The notes: generated by a model from the sequence alone, not told the origin. Shown: positions 16,523-24,114, counted from the first letter of the stretch. The stretch: DNA of 37,755 nucleotides from an uncultured bacterium (GCA_903959355.1 CAJBWJ010000058.1:1-37755), one strand, 5' to 3'. Numbers and translations: made by a program.

Positions 16523-17635
16523 ATGAAATTTTTCTTGATTGCTTTAGTTTTTTTACTTTCACTTGGACAGCTACAAAGAATTCAGCTCACAAATAGCATT
16601 GCTTTTTATTTGCATGATTTGCTCATCATTGGTTTTCTACTTAAAGAACTTTTTACTGCAATCGTGCAAAGAAAAAAAATTATAGAATATTTAAAAAAAA
16701 TAAAAATTTTTCAAAAAAAAATACTTTTAGTTTTTTTAATAATGGTTTTTCTATCTTGGATGATAACTTTTGTGGAAGGACGCTTTGATTTTAAAGCAAT
16801 TTTATATTTAGCTCGTTTAATCAGCTATGTGGTCTTTGTTTTTCTAGTTCAAAAGAAGCTAAAAAACAAAAGTTGGTTGTGGAGACTAGTCTCTTTTAAC
16901 ATTCTTTTAGTTGGATTTTTACAATATTTATTCTTGCCAGACTTGCGTTTTTTAATTTATGAAGGTTATGACGATCATTTCTATAGATTGGTCAGCACTA
17001 TCATGGATCCTGCTTTTACTGGTCTTATTTTTGTTTTTAATTTGAATTATTACCTGTGGCAAAAGAAAAGAAATTGGGCCTTAATTGCACTCTTCGCAAC
17101 AGGCTTACTTCTAACTTATTCCAGGTCTTCGTATTTGGCCTTTTTGCTCAGTAGTTTATTTTTATTTTTTTCTGATAGAAATTCTGCCAAAAAAGCGATT
17201 CTATCTATTCTCATTTGTTTCTTTATTAGCTTGCCATTTTTGCCAAAGCAAAGTGGAGGAGATGGAGTTGACTTACTTCGCACCAGTTCTACCGTAGCTA
17301 TAATTAGCAATGATCAAGAAATTCTAAAAGAGATAAAAGGTGTGGAGTGGCTCTTTGGGAAAGGTCTATTTATCCCAAGTCAAAATAGACAAACTACTCT
17401 AAACATTCCGACTCATTCTCATTTTGCTGACAATCTCTTCGTTTTCATCATCAGTAATCTCGGAATTATTGGCAGCATAACATTGATTATTTTGATTTGG
17501 GAAACTTTAAAACTTGGTAAAAAGCAGAATGCAGTGTTACTAATTAGTTTGATAACTAACGCAATGTTTAACAACAATCTTACCCAAAGTTTTGTGGTCT
17601 TAATTTTTCTTGGATTTTGTCTGTCAGAAGATTAG
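16523..17635 (+). CDS. O-antigen ligase/polymerase-like membrane protein
   Basis: The 370-residue protein is very hydrophobic, with about ten to eleven membrane segments. The motif LLTYSRSSYLAFLLS near 192-206, followed after a helix by a large outer loop (about 240-300) containing the THSHFADN segment, is the layout of the Wzy/WaaL O-antigen ligase family. These proteins polymerise or attach undecaprenyl-linked glycans on the outer face of the membrane. Whether this is a polymerase or a ligase cannot be decided from sequence. The C-terminal helix is followed directly by the stop. It follows the flippase with a one-base gap. The end overlaps the convergent Ig-domain gene by four bases. Confidence 0.78.
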   Translation: MKFFLIALVFLLSLGQLQRIQLTNSIAFYLHDLLIIGFLLKELFTAIVQRKKIIEYLKKIKIFQKKILLVFLIMVFLSWMITFVEGRFDFKAILYLARLISYVVFVFLVQKKLKNKSWLWRLVSFNILLVGFLQYLFLPDLRFLIYEGYDDHFYRLVSTIMDPAFTGLIFVFNLNYYLWQKKRNWALIALFATGLLLTYSRSSYLAFLLSSLFLFFSDRNSAKKAILSILICFFISLPFLPKQSGGDGVDLLRTSSTVAIISNDQEILKEIKGVEWLFGKGLFIPSQNRQTTLNIPTHSHFADNLFVFIISNLGIIGSITLIILIWETLKLGKKQNAVLLISLITNAMFNNNLTQSFVVLIFLGFCLSED

Positions 17636-18396
17636 AGTTTGAATTCAACCTCAATTTTACGCTCCGTTTTATTGGTAGCTTTATCAGTTACTATGAAATT
17701 AAGTTCGTTTTTACCTTCAGCTAAATAATAGTTACTAGAAAAATTACCATCTTTATCAGCTAAAACTAAGCGGTCATTAATCATAACTTTAGCCTCGGCT
17801 TCAGTTTTACCTTTAATAGTAACTGTGCGATTTTTCTTTAATTCAATGACGCTACCATCTTTTGGTTCTTCAATATCCAGATTTGGAGCTTGTGAATCTC
17901 GCTCAACTAAATAGGTTTTAGTTTTTAAAGATTCATTACCAGCTTCATCAATACCATAAATGGCTATTTCATTTTTGCCTTCAGCAAGAGCTAGTTCATG
18001 TTCGAACTGTCCATCGTCAGCCACCTGAATCTCAGCTGTGTTAACCGAATCAACTAAAAAAACTACTTTACTTTTTGACTCAGCAAAACCACGTAAATTA
18101 AGACTGGCTGAATAAGTAGCTTCAACTGGGTTGCTAGATAAAATAGGGACCTGTGGAGGCACAGTGTCTTTTTCCACAAAAGGAGATTCTTTATCAATCA
18201 CAGCAAAAAAAAGTCTAATCAAATTTGGCATAATCAAAAAGATAAAAAGAAGAAGAATAACAATGCCAAAAAAAAGATAATAAAAAGTTTGTTTTTCTAT
18301 TTTGCTTTTTTCTTTTTTTGCCAAACGAGAAGAAGCTAAACCTTTTTTATCGTTTTTACTTTGATAGATAGAAGAATAATTACGAGACTTGAACAT
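17632..18396 (-). CDS. Membrane-anchored protein with two bacterial Ig-like domains
   Basis: The 254-residue protein has a basic cytoplasmic N-terminus (1-36), one membrane helix (about 37-63) and an outside region with two repeated beta domains. They begin near DTVPPQVPILSSNP (75-90) and RDSQAPNLDIEEPKDGS (about 165-182). Each contains the paired motif DGQFEHELALAEGKNEIAIYG or DGNFSSNYYLAEGKNELNFIV, then a short D-x-A-x-N turn and a final strand. This resembles glucodextranase-B or Big-type Ig domains, widespread on CPR cell surfaces. A structural or adhesive surface role is likely, with no enzyme motif. ATG at 18396 has AGGA eight bases upstream, inside a small inverted repeat (ATAGG...CCTAT) that could mask it. 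It lies 33 bases downstream of the tRNA-Thr gene on the same strand. Confidence 0.85.
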   Translation of the reverse strand: MFKSRNYSSIYQSKNDKKGLASSRLAKKEKSKIEKQTFYYLFFGIVILLLFIFLIMPNLIRLFFAVIDKESPFVEKDTVPPQVPILSSNPVEATYSASLNLRGFAESKSKVVFLVDSVNTAEIQVADDGQFEHELALAEGKNEIAIYGIDEAGNESLKTKTYLVERDSQAPNLDIEEPKDGSVIELKKNRTVTIKGKTEAEAKVMINDRLVLADKDGNFSSNYYLAEGKNELNFIVTDKATNKTERKIEVEFKL

Positions 18397-18429
18397 AGGT
18401 CTTTTCCTATATTTATATTACTACTTTTG

Positions 18430-18502
18430 AGCCAAAGGTGGGGATCGAACCCACGACCTACGGTTTACGATACCGTTGCTCTACCAGCTGAGCTACTTTG
18501 GC
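18430..18502 (-). tRNA. tRNA-Thr (anticodon CGT)
   Basis: The minus-strand cloverleaf is complete: acceptor GCCAAAG with CTTTGGC, D-stem GCTC with GAGC, anticodon stem ACGGT with ACCGT around loop ATCGTAA (anticodon CGT, reading ACG), T-arm GTGGG with CCCAC around TTCGATC. The discriminator base is U (position 18430), and no CCA is encoded after it. It follows tRNA-Gly on the same strand by 52 bases. Confidence 0.96.
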
Positions 18503-18554
18503 GTTTAGTTGTTTCCAATTTTACTACAAAATATTGTTACTAAAAATAAATCTG

Positions 18555-18625
18555 AGCGACCGAAGGGAGTCGAACCCTTATCTCAAACTTGGGAAGTTCG
18601 CATTCTACCGCTGAACTACGGTCGC
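18555..18625 (-). tRNA. tRNA-Gly (anticodon CCC)
   Basis: Minus-strand cloverleaf: acceptor GCGACCG with CGGTCGC, D-stem GTTC with GAAT, anticodon stem CGAAC with GTTTG around loop TTCCCAA (anticodon CCC, reading GGG), T-arm AAGGG with CCCTT around TTCGACT. Discriminator U, typical of tRNA-Gly. CCA is not encoded. Confidence 0.96.
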
Positions 18626-18636
18626 TAATTAACAAG

Positions 18637-18642
18637 ATTATA
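18637..18642 (-). promoter_or_regulatory. -10 box of the tRNA-Gly/tRNA-Thr unit
   Basis: The minus strand has TATAAT at 18642-18637, with the predicted start about five bases before the mature tRNA-Gly 5' end. I see no good -35 box. It lies between tRNA-Gly and the divergent small ORF at 18678. Confidence 0.5.
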
Positions 18643-18677
18643 AACCAAAATCAATATTTATGAGTTAAAATTGCAAA

Positions 18678-18902
18678 ATGAAAGAGACTCTGCGAGTATC
18701 AAAGAAAAAAGATAGAGATGGTAAAAAAAGTGCTCAGGAGCATTTTGGGAGTGAAGCTTGGCCAGAGCAAAGATCGCATAAACATGTAACACTTCAACAC
18801 TCAGAAACTAACGAAATAATTTACGTAACACAAAAAGATAAAGGTCAAAAAATACTTCAACTATTGCAAAAAAGTTGGGAGATAATCACAAGGATAGATT
18901 GA
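18678..18902 (+). CDS. Small hypothetical protein in the tRNA island
   Basis: This is a 74-residue ORF I do not recognise. It starts with a basic, polar stretch (about 1-35, with KKKDRDGKK), contains a beta-like segment EIIYVTQKD near 48-56 and ends in an amphipathic helix KGQKILQLLQKSWEIITRI. No signal peptide or membrane segment. The ATG at 18678 lacks a ribosome binding site but is six bases after a TAAAAT -10-like box, so a leaderless transcript is possible. It runs opposite to its tRNA neighbours. The hairpin terminator at 18927-18946 lies 25 bases after its TGA stop and could end its message. It might be spurious, but no competing gene covers these bases. Confidence 0.5.
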   Translation: MKETLRVSKKKDRDGKKSAQEHFGSEAWPEQRSHKHVTLQHSETNEIIYVTQKDKGQKILQLLQKSWEIITRID

Positions 18903-18926
18903 AATTTGAGACCATCAAGAATAAAA

Positions 18927-18946
18927 AAACGCCAGAATTGGCGTTT
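18927..18946 (-). terminator. Intrinsic terminator after tRNA-Asp, possibly bidirectional
   Basis: AAACGCC and GGCGTTT form a seven-pair stem around AGAATT. On the minus strand it is followed by a run of T, which suits termination after tRNA-Asp. On the plus strand it is followed by a T-rich tract (TATTTATTTT), so it may also serve the small ORF ending at 18902. Confidence 0.75.
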
Positions 18947-18956
18947 ATTTATTTTG

Positions 18957-19029
18957 CGACCTCGATCGGGATCGAACCGACGATCTTCTCCGTGACAGGG
19001 AGACATGTTAACCACTACACCACGAGGCC
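18957..19029 (-). tRNA. tRNA-Asp (anticodon GTC)
   Basis: Minus-strand cloverleaf: acceptor GGCCTCG pairs with CGAGGTC (one G-U), anticodon stem TCTCC with GGAGA around loop CTGTCAC (anticodon GTC), T-arm with TTCGATC loop. Discriminator G, as expected for tRNA-Asp. CCA is not encoded. It has its own promoter and terminator. Confidence 0.96.
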
Positions 19030-19046
19030 ATTTTCTCGAAGACCCT

Positions 19047-19075
19047 ATTATAAACAATAAACATTTCTTTGTCAG
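19047..19075 (-). promoter_or_regulatory. tRNA-Asp promoter
   Basis: CTGACA (19075-19070) and TATAAT (19052-19047) on the minus strand are separated by 17 bases, five of six and six of six matches to the consensus. Transcription would begin about 10-12 bases before the mature tRNA 5' end. Confidence 0.78.
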
Positions 19076-19096
19076 TAGTTACTTTGAGTGAGTAAA

Positions 19097-19105
19097 TGCT
19101 ATAAT
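19097..19105 (+). promoter_or_regulatory. lemA promoter (extended -10)
   Basis: The plus strand reads TGCTATAAT, the same extended -10 as ahead of ileS. The start would be near 19112, about 28 bases before the lemA ATG at 19140. An in-frame ATG at 19104 overlaps this box and so cannot be the start from this promoter. Confidence 0.65.
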
Positions 19106-19139
19106 GAAATCTCTAATTAACATCTACTCAAAGGACCAT

Positions 19140-19721
19140 ATGATGATTCCATTCATTGTTATCTTAGCTCTCGTCGTCTTCTATGTAATTGGTGTTTATA
19201 ATTCCCTTCAAACCCTCAAGACTCAAATTGTTGCCAGCATCCAAGAAATTGGCAATCAATTGAAGCGTCAAGCAGGCCTTATTCCAAATTTGGAAGTTGC
19301 TGTCAAAGGTCAACTTAAGCACGAACAAGGCATTTACAAAATGCTAACTGAAGCTCGTCAATCAGTCGCCAAAGCCGATTCTTCAGGATCTGCCAAGGAT
19401 ATTGATAAAGCAGTTGCCAGTATTCAAAATTTAATCCCACAAATTCAAGTGGTGGTTGAGAGTAATCCAGAATTAAAGGCCAATGAAGCTATTACTAAGT
19501 TCATGGATGAATTAACTGACACTGCAGATAAATTGACCTATGCTCGTCGTAGCGTCATCGATCTGTCTCAAGATTTCAATGAAAAATTAGTGGTTTTTCC
19601 TTCCAATATGATTGCCAATATGTTTGGCTTTAAAGAAGAAAAAGGCATTGTAACTTCATCGACCGGTGCACACATGGAAGTTAGCAGTGAAGAAGAAAAA
19701 AGCCCCAAGGTTAATCTCTAA
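19140..19721 (+). CDS. lemA: LemA family membrane protein
   Basis: LemA proteins have an N-terminal membrane helix and an all-helical bundle outside or at the membrane. Their function is not settled. The helix lies at about 3-20 (IPFIVILALVVFYVIGVYN), followed by the family pattern SLQTLKTQIVASIQEIGNQLKRQAGLIPNLEVAVKG and later LTYARRSVIDLSQDFNEKLVVFPSN with the MFGFKEE end. Start: the ATG at 19140 has AAAGGA five bases upstream. The frame continues to an ATG at 19104 that overlaps the promoter. The acidic C-terminus is dispensable in appearance. htpX begins 12 bases downstream, a pairing seen in many bacteria and suggesting a joint membrane-protein quality role. Confidence 0.94.
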   Translation: MMIPFIVILALVVFYVIGVYNSLQTLKTQIVASIQEIGNQLKRQAGLIPNLEVAVKGQLKHEQGIYKMLTEARQSVAKADSSGSAKDIDKAVASIQNLIPQIQVVVESNPELKANEAITKFMDELTDTADKLTYARRSVIDLSQDFNEKLVVFPSNMIANMFGFKEEKGIVTSSTGAHMEVSSEEEKSPKVNL

Positions 19722-19732
19722 CATTAACGCCT

Positions 19733-20650
19733 ATGACTCATTACCAGTTAGTTGCAAAAAATAAGCAACGATCTTTTTTGATCATAACTTTATTTATTGC
19801 TTTCATTGTTGGAGCAACTTATGTCATGGCCAAAGGTTTTGGCTATTCGCTAAGTTTGGTCGGCTGGGCTTTGATTCTATCTGGAATCACTTCATTTTTT
19901 AGCTATTATTACTCTGACAAAATTATCCTAGGTATTTCTGGCGCTAAAGAAGCCAAAAGAAGCGAATTCTTTGATTTCTACACCGTCACTGAAAACATTT
20001 GCTTGGGCCAAAAAATGCCAGTCCCTAAACTTTACGTCATCGAAGATTCAGCCATGAATGCTTTTGCCACCGGCCGAGATCCAGAACATGCTGTGGTCTG
20101 CGCTACTACTGGTTTGCTTAGTCGTCTTAATCGCAGTGAAATTGAAGCAGTTGTCGCTCATGAACTAAGTCATGTTAGAAATTACGACATCTTACTTATG
20201 TCGATTGTTTCAATTTTAGTTGGTTTTATCGCTTTGCTCGCAGATTGGATGATTAGAATGTCTTTTTGGGGTGGTGGCAGAAAAAAAAGTGATAACGATG
20301 GCGATAATCAAATGGGAGCAGTTATCGCTATTTTGGCAATTGCTCTCGCTATCCTTTCACCATTTGTTGCTCAACTTATTCAGCTAGCTATTTCTCGCCG
20401 CAGAGAATTTTTAGCCGATGCTAGTGGAGTAGAAATGACCAAAAATCCAGAGGGTTTGATCAAAGCTTTGAGCAAAATTTCTATGGATACCGAACCTCTT
20501 GAAGCAGCTAATAAAGCCACTGCTCATCTTTACATTAGCGACCCACTTAAAAATACTAAAGGAGCCATCCACACTTTTGCTAAGCTTTTTAACACACATC
20601 CACCAGTAGAAGAAAGAATAGCAATTTTAAGAGAAATGAGTCGAAAGTAA
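19733..20650 (+). CDS. htpX: Zinc metalloprotease HtpX (M48)
   Basis: HtpX is a membrane-bound zinc protease that degrades misfolded membrane proteins. The 305 residues contain two N-terminal helices (about 14-60), the zinc motif HELSHVRNYD at 143-152 (H143, E144, H147), a helical pair at about 155-215, and the third zinc ligand in the EFLADASGV segment near 223. The C-terminal THPPVEERI is also typical. All catalytic residues are present and the length is usual. It is co-directional with lemA and 12 bases after it. Confidence 0.96.
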   Translation: MTHYQLVAKNKQRSFLIITLFIAFIVGATYVMAKGFGYSLSLVGWALILSGITSFFSYYYSDKIILGISGAKEAKRSEFFDFYTVTENICLGQKMPVPKLYVIEDSAMNAFATGRDPEHAVVCATTGLLSRLNRSEIEAVVAHELSHVRNYDILLMSIVSILVGFIALLADWMIRMSFWGGGRKKSDNDGDNQMGAVIAILAIALAILSPFVAQLIQLAISRRREFLADASGVEMTKNPEGLIKALSKISMDTEPLEAANKATAHLYISDPLKNTKGAIHTFAKLFNTHPPVEERIAILREMSRK

Positions 20651-20695
20651 GCACATAAAATGTGTTAAACTAAGCAGCTAGATCTATTACAAAAT

Positions 20696-21001
20696 ATGTC
20701 AGTCAACAATACACAAGTCAAACACATTGCCGCATTGGCCAATATCCCAGTTAGTGAAGAAGAAAGCCAAGAATTAGCTGAAGCTTTTACAGAAACTTTA
20801 GTTGTCGTCGATCGTCTCAGAAAAGCTGACGCTGGTAAAACAGCGATTACTCACCAGGTGACTGGTTTCAAAAATATTCTTCGTGAAGACATCGTTAAAG
20901 AAGAACAGAGTTTCACTCAAGAAGAAGCTCTCGCTAATGCTAAATCTACTTATAAAGGTTTTTTTGTCGTCCCTTACGTTTTACAAAACAAGGATAATTA
21001 A
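20696..21001 (+). CDS. gatC: Glutamyl/aspartyl-tRNA amidotransferase subunit C
   Basis: GatC is the small bridging subunit of GatCAB, which converts Glu-tRNA(Gln) and Asp-tRNA(Asn) to the amide forms. The 101 residues match the family: VKHIAALANIPVSEEESQ at the start, FTETLVVVDRLRKADAGKTA in the middle, and the end FFVVPYVLQ. The ATG at 20696 has no strong ribosome binding site. gatA begins two bases after its stop. The 45-base gap after htpX contains a small inverted repeat (CACAT-AAA-ATGTG at 20652-20664), which may belong to a gat promoter but is weak. Confidence 0.95.
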   Translation: MSVNNTQVKHIAALANIPVSEEESQELAEAFTETLVVVDRLRKADAGKTAITHQVTGFKNILREDIVKEEQSFTQEEALANAKSTYKGFFVVPYVLQNKDN

Positions 21002-21003
21002 AC

Positions 21004-22386
21004 ATGAAATTAAATGAACTTACTCTAAAAGAGAGTATCGACGCGCTAGATAAAAAAGAAGTCAAAATTGAAGAAATTTACCAAGACATCGACAAGGTTT
21101 ATCAAGCTAAAAATGAAGATCTAAACATTTATTTAAGTGTCGATGCAGATGCTCTCAAAAAAGCTAAAGAAGCTTCCAAAAAACCACTTCGTGGCCTACC
21201 GATTGCCGTCAAAGACAACTTTTGTACCATAGGACTACCAACTACCGCTTCATCCAATGTTCTCGATGGCTTTATGCCACAATATGAATCAACTGTCACT
21301 AAAAGATTGAAAGAAAATGGCGGCATCGTTTATGGCAAAACCAATATGGACGCTTGGGCTCATGGTTCTTCCACTGAAACTAGTGATTTTGGCCGTACTC
21401 TTAATCCTCGTAATATAGAACATCTGCCAGGTGGATCTTCTGGTGGTAGTGCAGCTGCCATTGCTGCTGATATGAGCATCGCTGCCATTGGTAGTGAAAC
21501 TGCTGGCTCTATTAGACAGCCGGCTGCCTGGTGTGGAACTGTTGGACTCAAACCAAGTTACGGCAGAGTTAGTCGTTTTGGCGTAGTTTCCATGGCTTCT
21601 TCTACTGATAGTCCTGGTCCTTTGACCAAAACTGTCGAAGATGCTTGTATTTTGCTTAACTCTTTTGCTGGTCCTGACGAAAGAGACGCTACCTGCAACA
21701 AAGAAAAAGCTCCTGATTTTACTAGTTTTCTAGGTCAGAGTATTAAGGGTTTAAAGATTGGTGTCATCTATCAAGATGTCAAAGAAATTGGTGAAACCAA
21801 CGATAAATTACTCCAAGAGTTAAATATTCTCAAAGAATTAGGCGCAGAAGTTGAAATCGTTAAAGCCATGGATCCTCATCATGCCATTGGTGTTTACACT
21901 GTGGTGCAGAGAGCTGAAGTTAGCAGTAATCTCGCTAGATATGATGGTATTCGCTATGGCGAAGATCGCAGTCACTTCGGTGATGAAAGTAAACGTCGTA
22001 TCATGCTTGGCACTTATACTTTGACTAAGGGTCATGCTGATCAATATTACAATTTAGCTCAAAAAGTTCGTACTCTTTATCTAGAAAACTATAAAGAACT
22101 ATTTAAAAAATATGACATTTTAGTTGCTCCAACTTCACCTTCTTTTGCCAAAAAAATTGGCGCTTCTTTCGAATCATCGATGTTTGGTGAATTGGAAGAT
22201 ATGTTAGTCGAAGCTAGTTCAGTCTCAGGACTTCCTGGCATCAATGTGCCTTTTTATCATGATGAAAAAACTAATCTCTATCTCGGTGCTAATTTTATTG
22301 CCCCAATGTGGAGAGAAGATTCAATCATCAAAGTCGCTGATGCTTTTGAAAAAAACACTAAGTGGAATTCATGGAGAAATAAATAA
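21004..22386 (+). CDS. gatA: Glutamyl/aspartyl-tRNA amidotransferase subunit A
   Basis: GatA is the glutaminase subunit (amidase-signature family) that supplies ammonia to GatB. The Ser-cisSer-Lys triad is visible: Lys70 in AVKDNF, the cis-Ser in GGSSGGS (143-149), and the nucleophile Ser169 in SETAGSIRQPAAW. The common motif is DTGGSIRQP, so Gly to Ala just before the nucleophile is a mild variation. Length is normal at 460 residues. Its stop overlaps the gatB start by one base (TAATG), giving tight coupling within gatCAB. Confidence 0.97.
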   Translation: MKLNELTLKESIDALDKKEVKIEEIYQDIDKVYQAKNEDLNIYLSVDADALKKAKEASKKPLRGLPIAVKDNFCTIGLPTTASSNVLDGFMPQYESTVTKRLKENGGIVYGKTNMDAWAHGSSTETSDFGRTLNPRNIEHLPGGSSGGSAAAIAADMSIAAIGSETAGSIRQPAAWCGTVGLKPSYGRVSRFGVVSMASSTDSPGPLTKTVEDACILLNSFAGPDERDATCNKEKAPDFTSFLGQSIKGLKIGVIYQDVKEIGETNDKLLQELNILKELGAEVEIVKAMDPHHAIGVYTVVQRAEVSSNLARYDGIRYGEDRSHFGDESKRRIMLGTYTLTKGHADQYYNLAQKVRTLYLENYKELFKKYDILVAPTSPSFAKKIGASFESSMFGELEDMLVEASSVSGLPGINVPFYHDEKTNLYLGANFIAPMWREDSIIKVADAFEKNTKWNSWRNK

Positions 22387-23726
22387 TGCCATACAAACTC
22401 GTTTGTGGACTAGAAGTTCACGCTGAAGTTAAAACAGCTTCCAAAATGTTTTGTTCCTGCAAAAACGATCCTTTTGGTGCTATTCAACCAAATATTCACA
22501 CCTGTCCAGTTTGTCTAGGTATGCCAGGAGGATTGCCTGTCGCCAATCGCAAAGCTATTGAATTAACCATTAAGCTCGGCTTAGCTCTTAATTGTAAAAT
22601 TAATCTTTTTTCCAAATTTGATCGCAAAAACTACTTTTATCCAGATCTGGCCAAGGGTTATCAGATTAGCCAATACGACATTCCTTTTTGTCATGATGGT
22701 TATATTGATACCAGTGAGGGTAGGGTAGGCATTCACCGTATCCATCTAGAAGAAGACACCGCCAAACTTTCTCATCAAGAAATTGATTTAGATGGCGACG
22801 GAAAAGTAGAAAAAGTCACCCTAATTGATTTCAATCGTAGCAGTGTTCCTTTAGTCGAAGTCGTCACTGAAGCAGATATTAAATCAGCCACCCAGGCCAA
22901 AGAATATGGCCAAAAGTTGCGTCAAATCATGCGTTATTTAGACATTGCTGATTGTGACATGGAAAAAGGCGGTATGCGCCTAGAAGCCAATATTTCTCTT
23001 CGCAAAGAAGGTCGCACTGGTCTTCCTGATTACAAAGTAGAGTGCAAAAATATTAACTCTTTTAAATTTTTAGAGGCTGCTATCCATTTCGAAATTGAAC
23101 GTCAAACAGAAGTTTTGCAAAACGGTGGCACGCCAATTCAAGAAACTCGTGGTTACAATTCCACCACTGGTAAAACATTTCCTCAACGCACTAAAGAAGA
23201 CGCAGCTGACTACAGATACTTCCCAGATCCAGATCTGCCACCAATCGAATTTACTGCTGAGCAAATTGAGGCAATTCGTGGCGAAATTGGAGAATTACCA
23301 GAAGCCAAAGCTGCTCGTTTCATCAAAGAATTCAATCTCAATGAAAAAAGCACCCGCGAACTCACTGCTAATAATAAAAAGTCGGTTTTCTTTGAAGAAA
23401 TTCTTTCTACTGCTAAAAAAGAAAGTTTAGATTCTCAAAAACTAGTAAACAGCTTACTTAATAAAAAATTTGAATTTTCTTTTGACGAAAAAGCTTCTGC
23501 TATTATTGAAAAATTCAAAGCTTCTTCTACAAGCGAAACAATTGATGATGGTGAACTAAAAAGCGTCATTAATAAAGTTTTAGCAGCCAATCAAGATGCG
23601 GTCGAAAAATATAAACTCGGCAAAACTGCTGTCGCTGGATTTCTAATTGGCCAGGTGATGAGAGAACTTGGCAAAAAAGTTGATATCAACTTGGTTAGAG
23701 AAAAGTTGATTTCTTTACTCGACTAG
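22386..23726 (+). CDS. gatB: Glutamyl/aspartyl-tRNA amidotransferase subunit B
   Basis: GatB holds the kinase/transamidase site that activates and amidates the mischarged tRNA. The protein (446 residues, slightly short) has the N-terminal GLEVHAEVKTASKMFCSC, the zinc-type Cys set ending HTCPVCLGMPG, the substrate tunnel motif KNYFYPDLAKGYQISQYD, and a C-terminal YqeY-like helical tail (about 300-446) that binds tRNA. Presence of all three Gat subunits indicates indirect synthesis of Gln-tRNA, Asn-tRNA or both. Confidence 0.97.
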   Translation: MPYKLVCGLEVHAEVKTASKMFCSCKNDPFGAIQPNIHTCPVCLGMPGGLPVANRKAIELTIKLGLALNCKINLFSKFDRKNYFYPDLAKGYQISQYDIPFCHDGYIDTSEGRVGIHRIHLEEDTAKLSHQEIDLDGDGKVEKVTLIDFNRSSVPLVEVVTEADIKSATQAKEYGQKLRQIMRYLDIADCDMEKGGMRLEANISLRKEGRTGLPDYKVECKNINSFKFLEAAIHFEIERQTEVLQNGGTPIQETRGYNSTTGKTFPQRTKEDAADYRYFPDPDLPPIEFTAEQIEAIRGEIGELPEAKAARFIKEFNLNEKSTRELTANNKKSVFFEEILSTAKKESLDSQKLVNSLLNKKFEFSFDEKASAIIEKFKASSTSETIDDGELKSVINKVLAANQDAVEKYKLGKTAVAGFLIGQVMRELGKKVDINLVREKLISLLD

Positions 23727-23730
23727 AAGT

Positions 23731-23769
23731 TTGACATTACTTGATGTGGGAGTTACAATTTCGTAACTT
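23731..23769 (+). promoter_or_regulatory. Near-consensus promoter with overlapping inverted repeat
   Basis: TTGACA (23731-23736), a 17-base spacer and TACAAT (23754-23759) give a perfect -35 and a five-of-six -10. The -10 sits inside the inverted repeat GTTAC-AATTTC-GTAAC (23752-23767), which could be an operator. The predicted start near 23766 lies about 30 bases before the small ORF at 23797. This is the best-matching promoter I see in the window. Confidence 0.75.
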
Positions 23770-23796
23770 ATTATAACTGCCTAAGAAAAGATTATT

Positions 23797-24033
23797 ATGG
23801 GAAAACCAGAAATTAAAGCAGCTCCGGAAGATGGATTTATAGCTGAAATCGCGGAGATATTAAATTCCAAAACATTACCTTTTGATGTAACTGATCTTGT
23901 TAAAAAATACTTGACATCTTCGACACTAATGAAACTAAATGATGCTATAAGATTTTGCTGTTCCAAAAATATGAGTCGCCCAAGCATTATGGCTACAGAT
24001 GGTAATAAAAAATACATGCTATCGAATCATTAG
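23797..24033 (+). CDS. Small hypothetical protein ahead of dnaE
   Basis: The 78-residue protein is not recognised. It is mostly helical and charged: GFIAEIAEILNSKT and VTDLVKKYLTSSTLMKLNDAIRFCC form two likely helices, then a short Ser/Asp-rich end. It has two adjacent Cys (54-55) but no metal-site pattern, signal peptide or membrane helix. The gene lies 70 bases after gatB and 81 before dnaE. The strong promoter at 23731 precedes it, which argues it is really expressed. Its ribosome binding site is weak (AAGAAAAGA). It could be a small regulatory or DNA-binding protein, but nothing in the sequence proves that. Confidence 0.6.
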   Translation: MGKPEIKAAPEDGFIAEIAEILNSKTLPFDVTDLVKKYLTSSTLMKLNDAIRFCCSKNMSRPSIMATDGNKKYMLSNH

Positions 24034-24080
24034 TTCTAAAAACTAATTTTACAAATCTCTTCATTAATGTTAGACTTTTC

Positions 24081-24105
24081 CAGAGGTTAGTTAAGCCTAA
24101 CCCTG
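24081..24105 (+). promoter_or_regulatory. Hairpin directly upstream of dnaE
   Basis: CAG-GGTTAG pairs with CTAACC-CTG in nine base pairs, with one bulged A (24084) and loop TTAAGC. The dnaE ATG lies nine bases after it. There is no T run (the following bases are TTGAATTTT), so it is a poor intrinsic terminator. It may be a translational control element or a weak terminator of the small ORF upstream. Confidence 0.45.
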
Positions 24106-24114
24106 TTGAATTTT

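Noticed and set aside
18397-18412. Inverted repeat around the ribosome binding site of the Ig-domain gene as a regulated switch
   Set aside because: Only five base pairs. It is noted in the gene entry but too weak to call as a separate element.
19104-19139. N-terminal extension of lemA from an ATG at 19104
   Set aside because: That ATG overlaps the -10 box TATAAT, whereas the ATG at 19140 has AAAGGA at proper spacing and fits the family start.
20652-20664. CACAT-AAA-ATGTG inverted repeat ahead of gatC as a terminator or operator
   Set aside because: Only five pairs with a three-base loop and no T run. Could be chance in AT-rich sequence.
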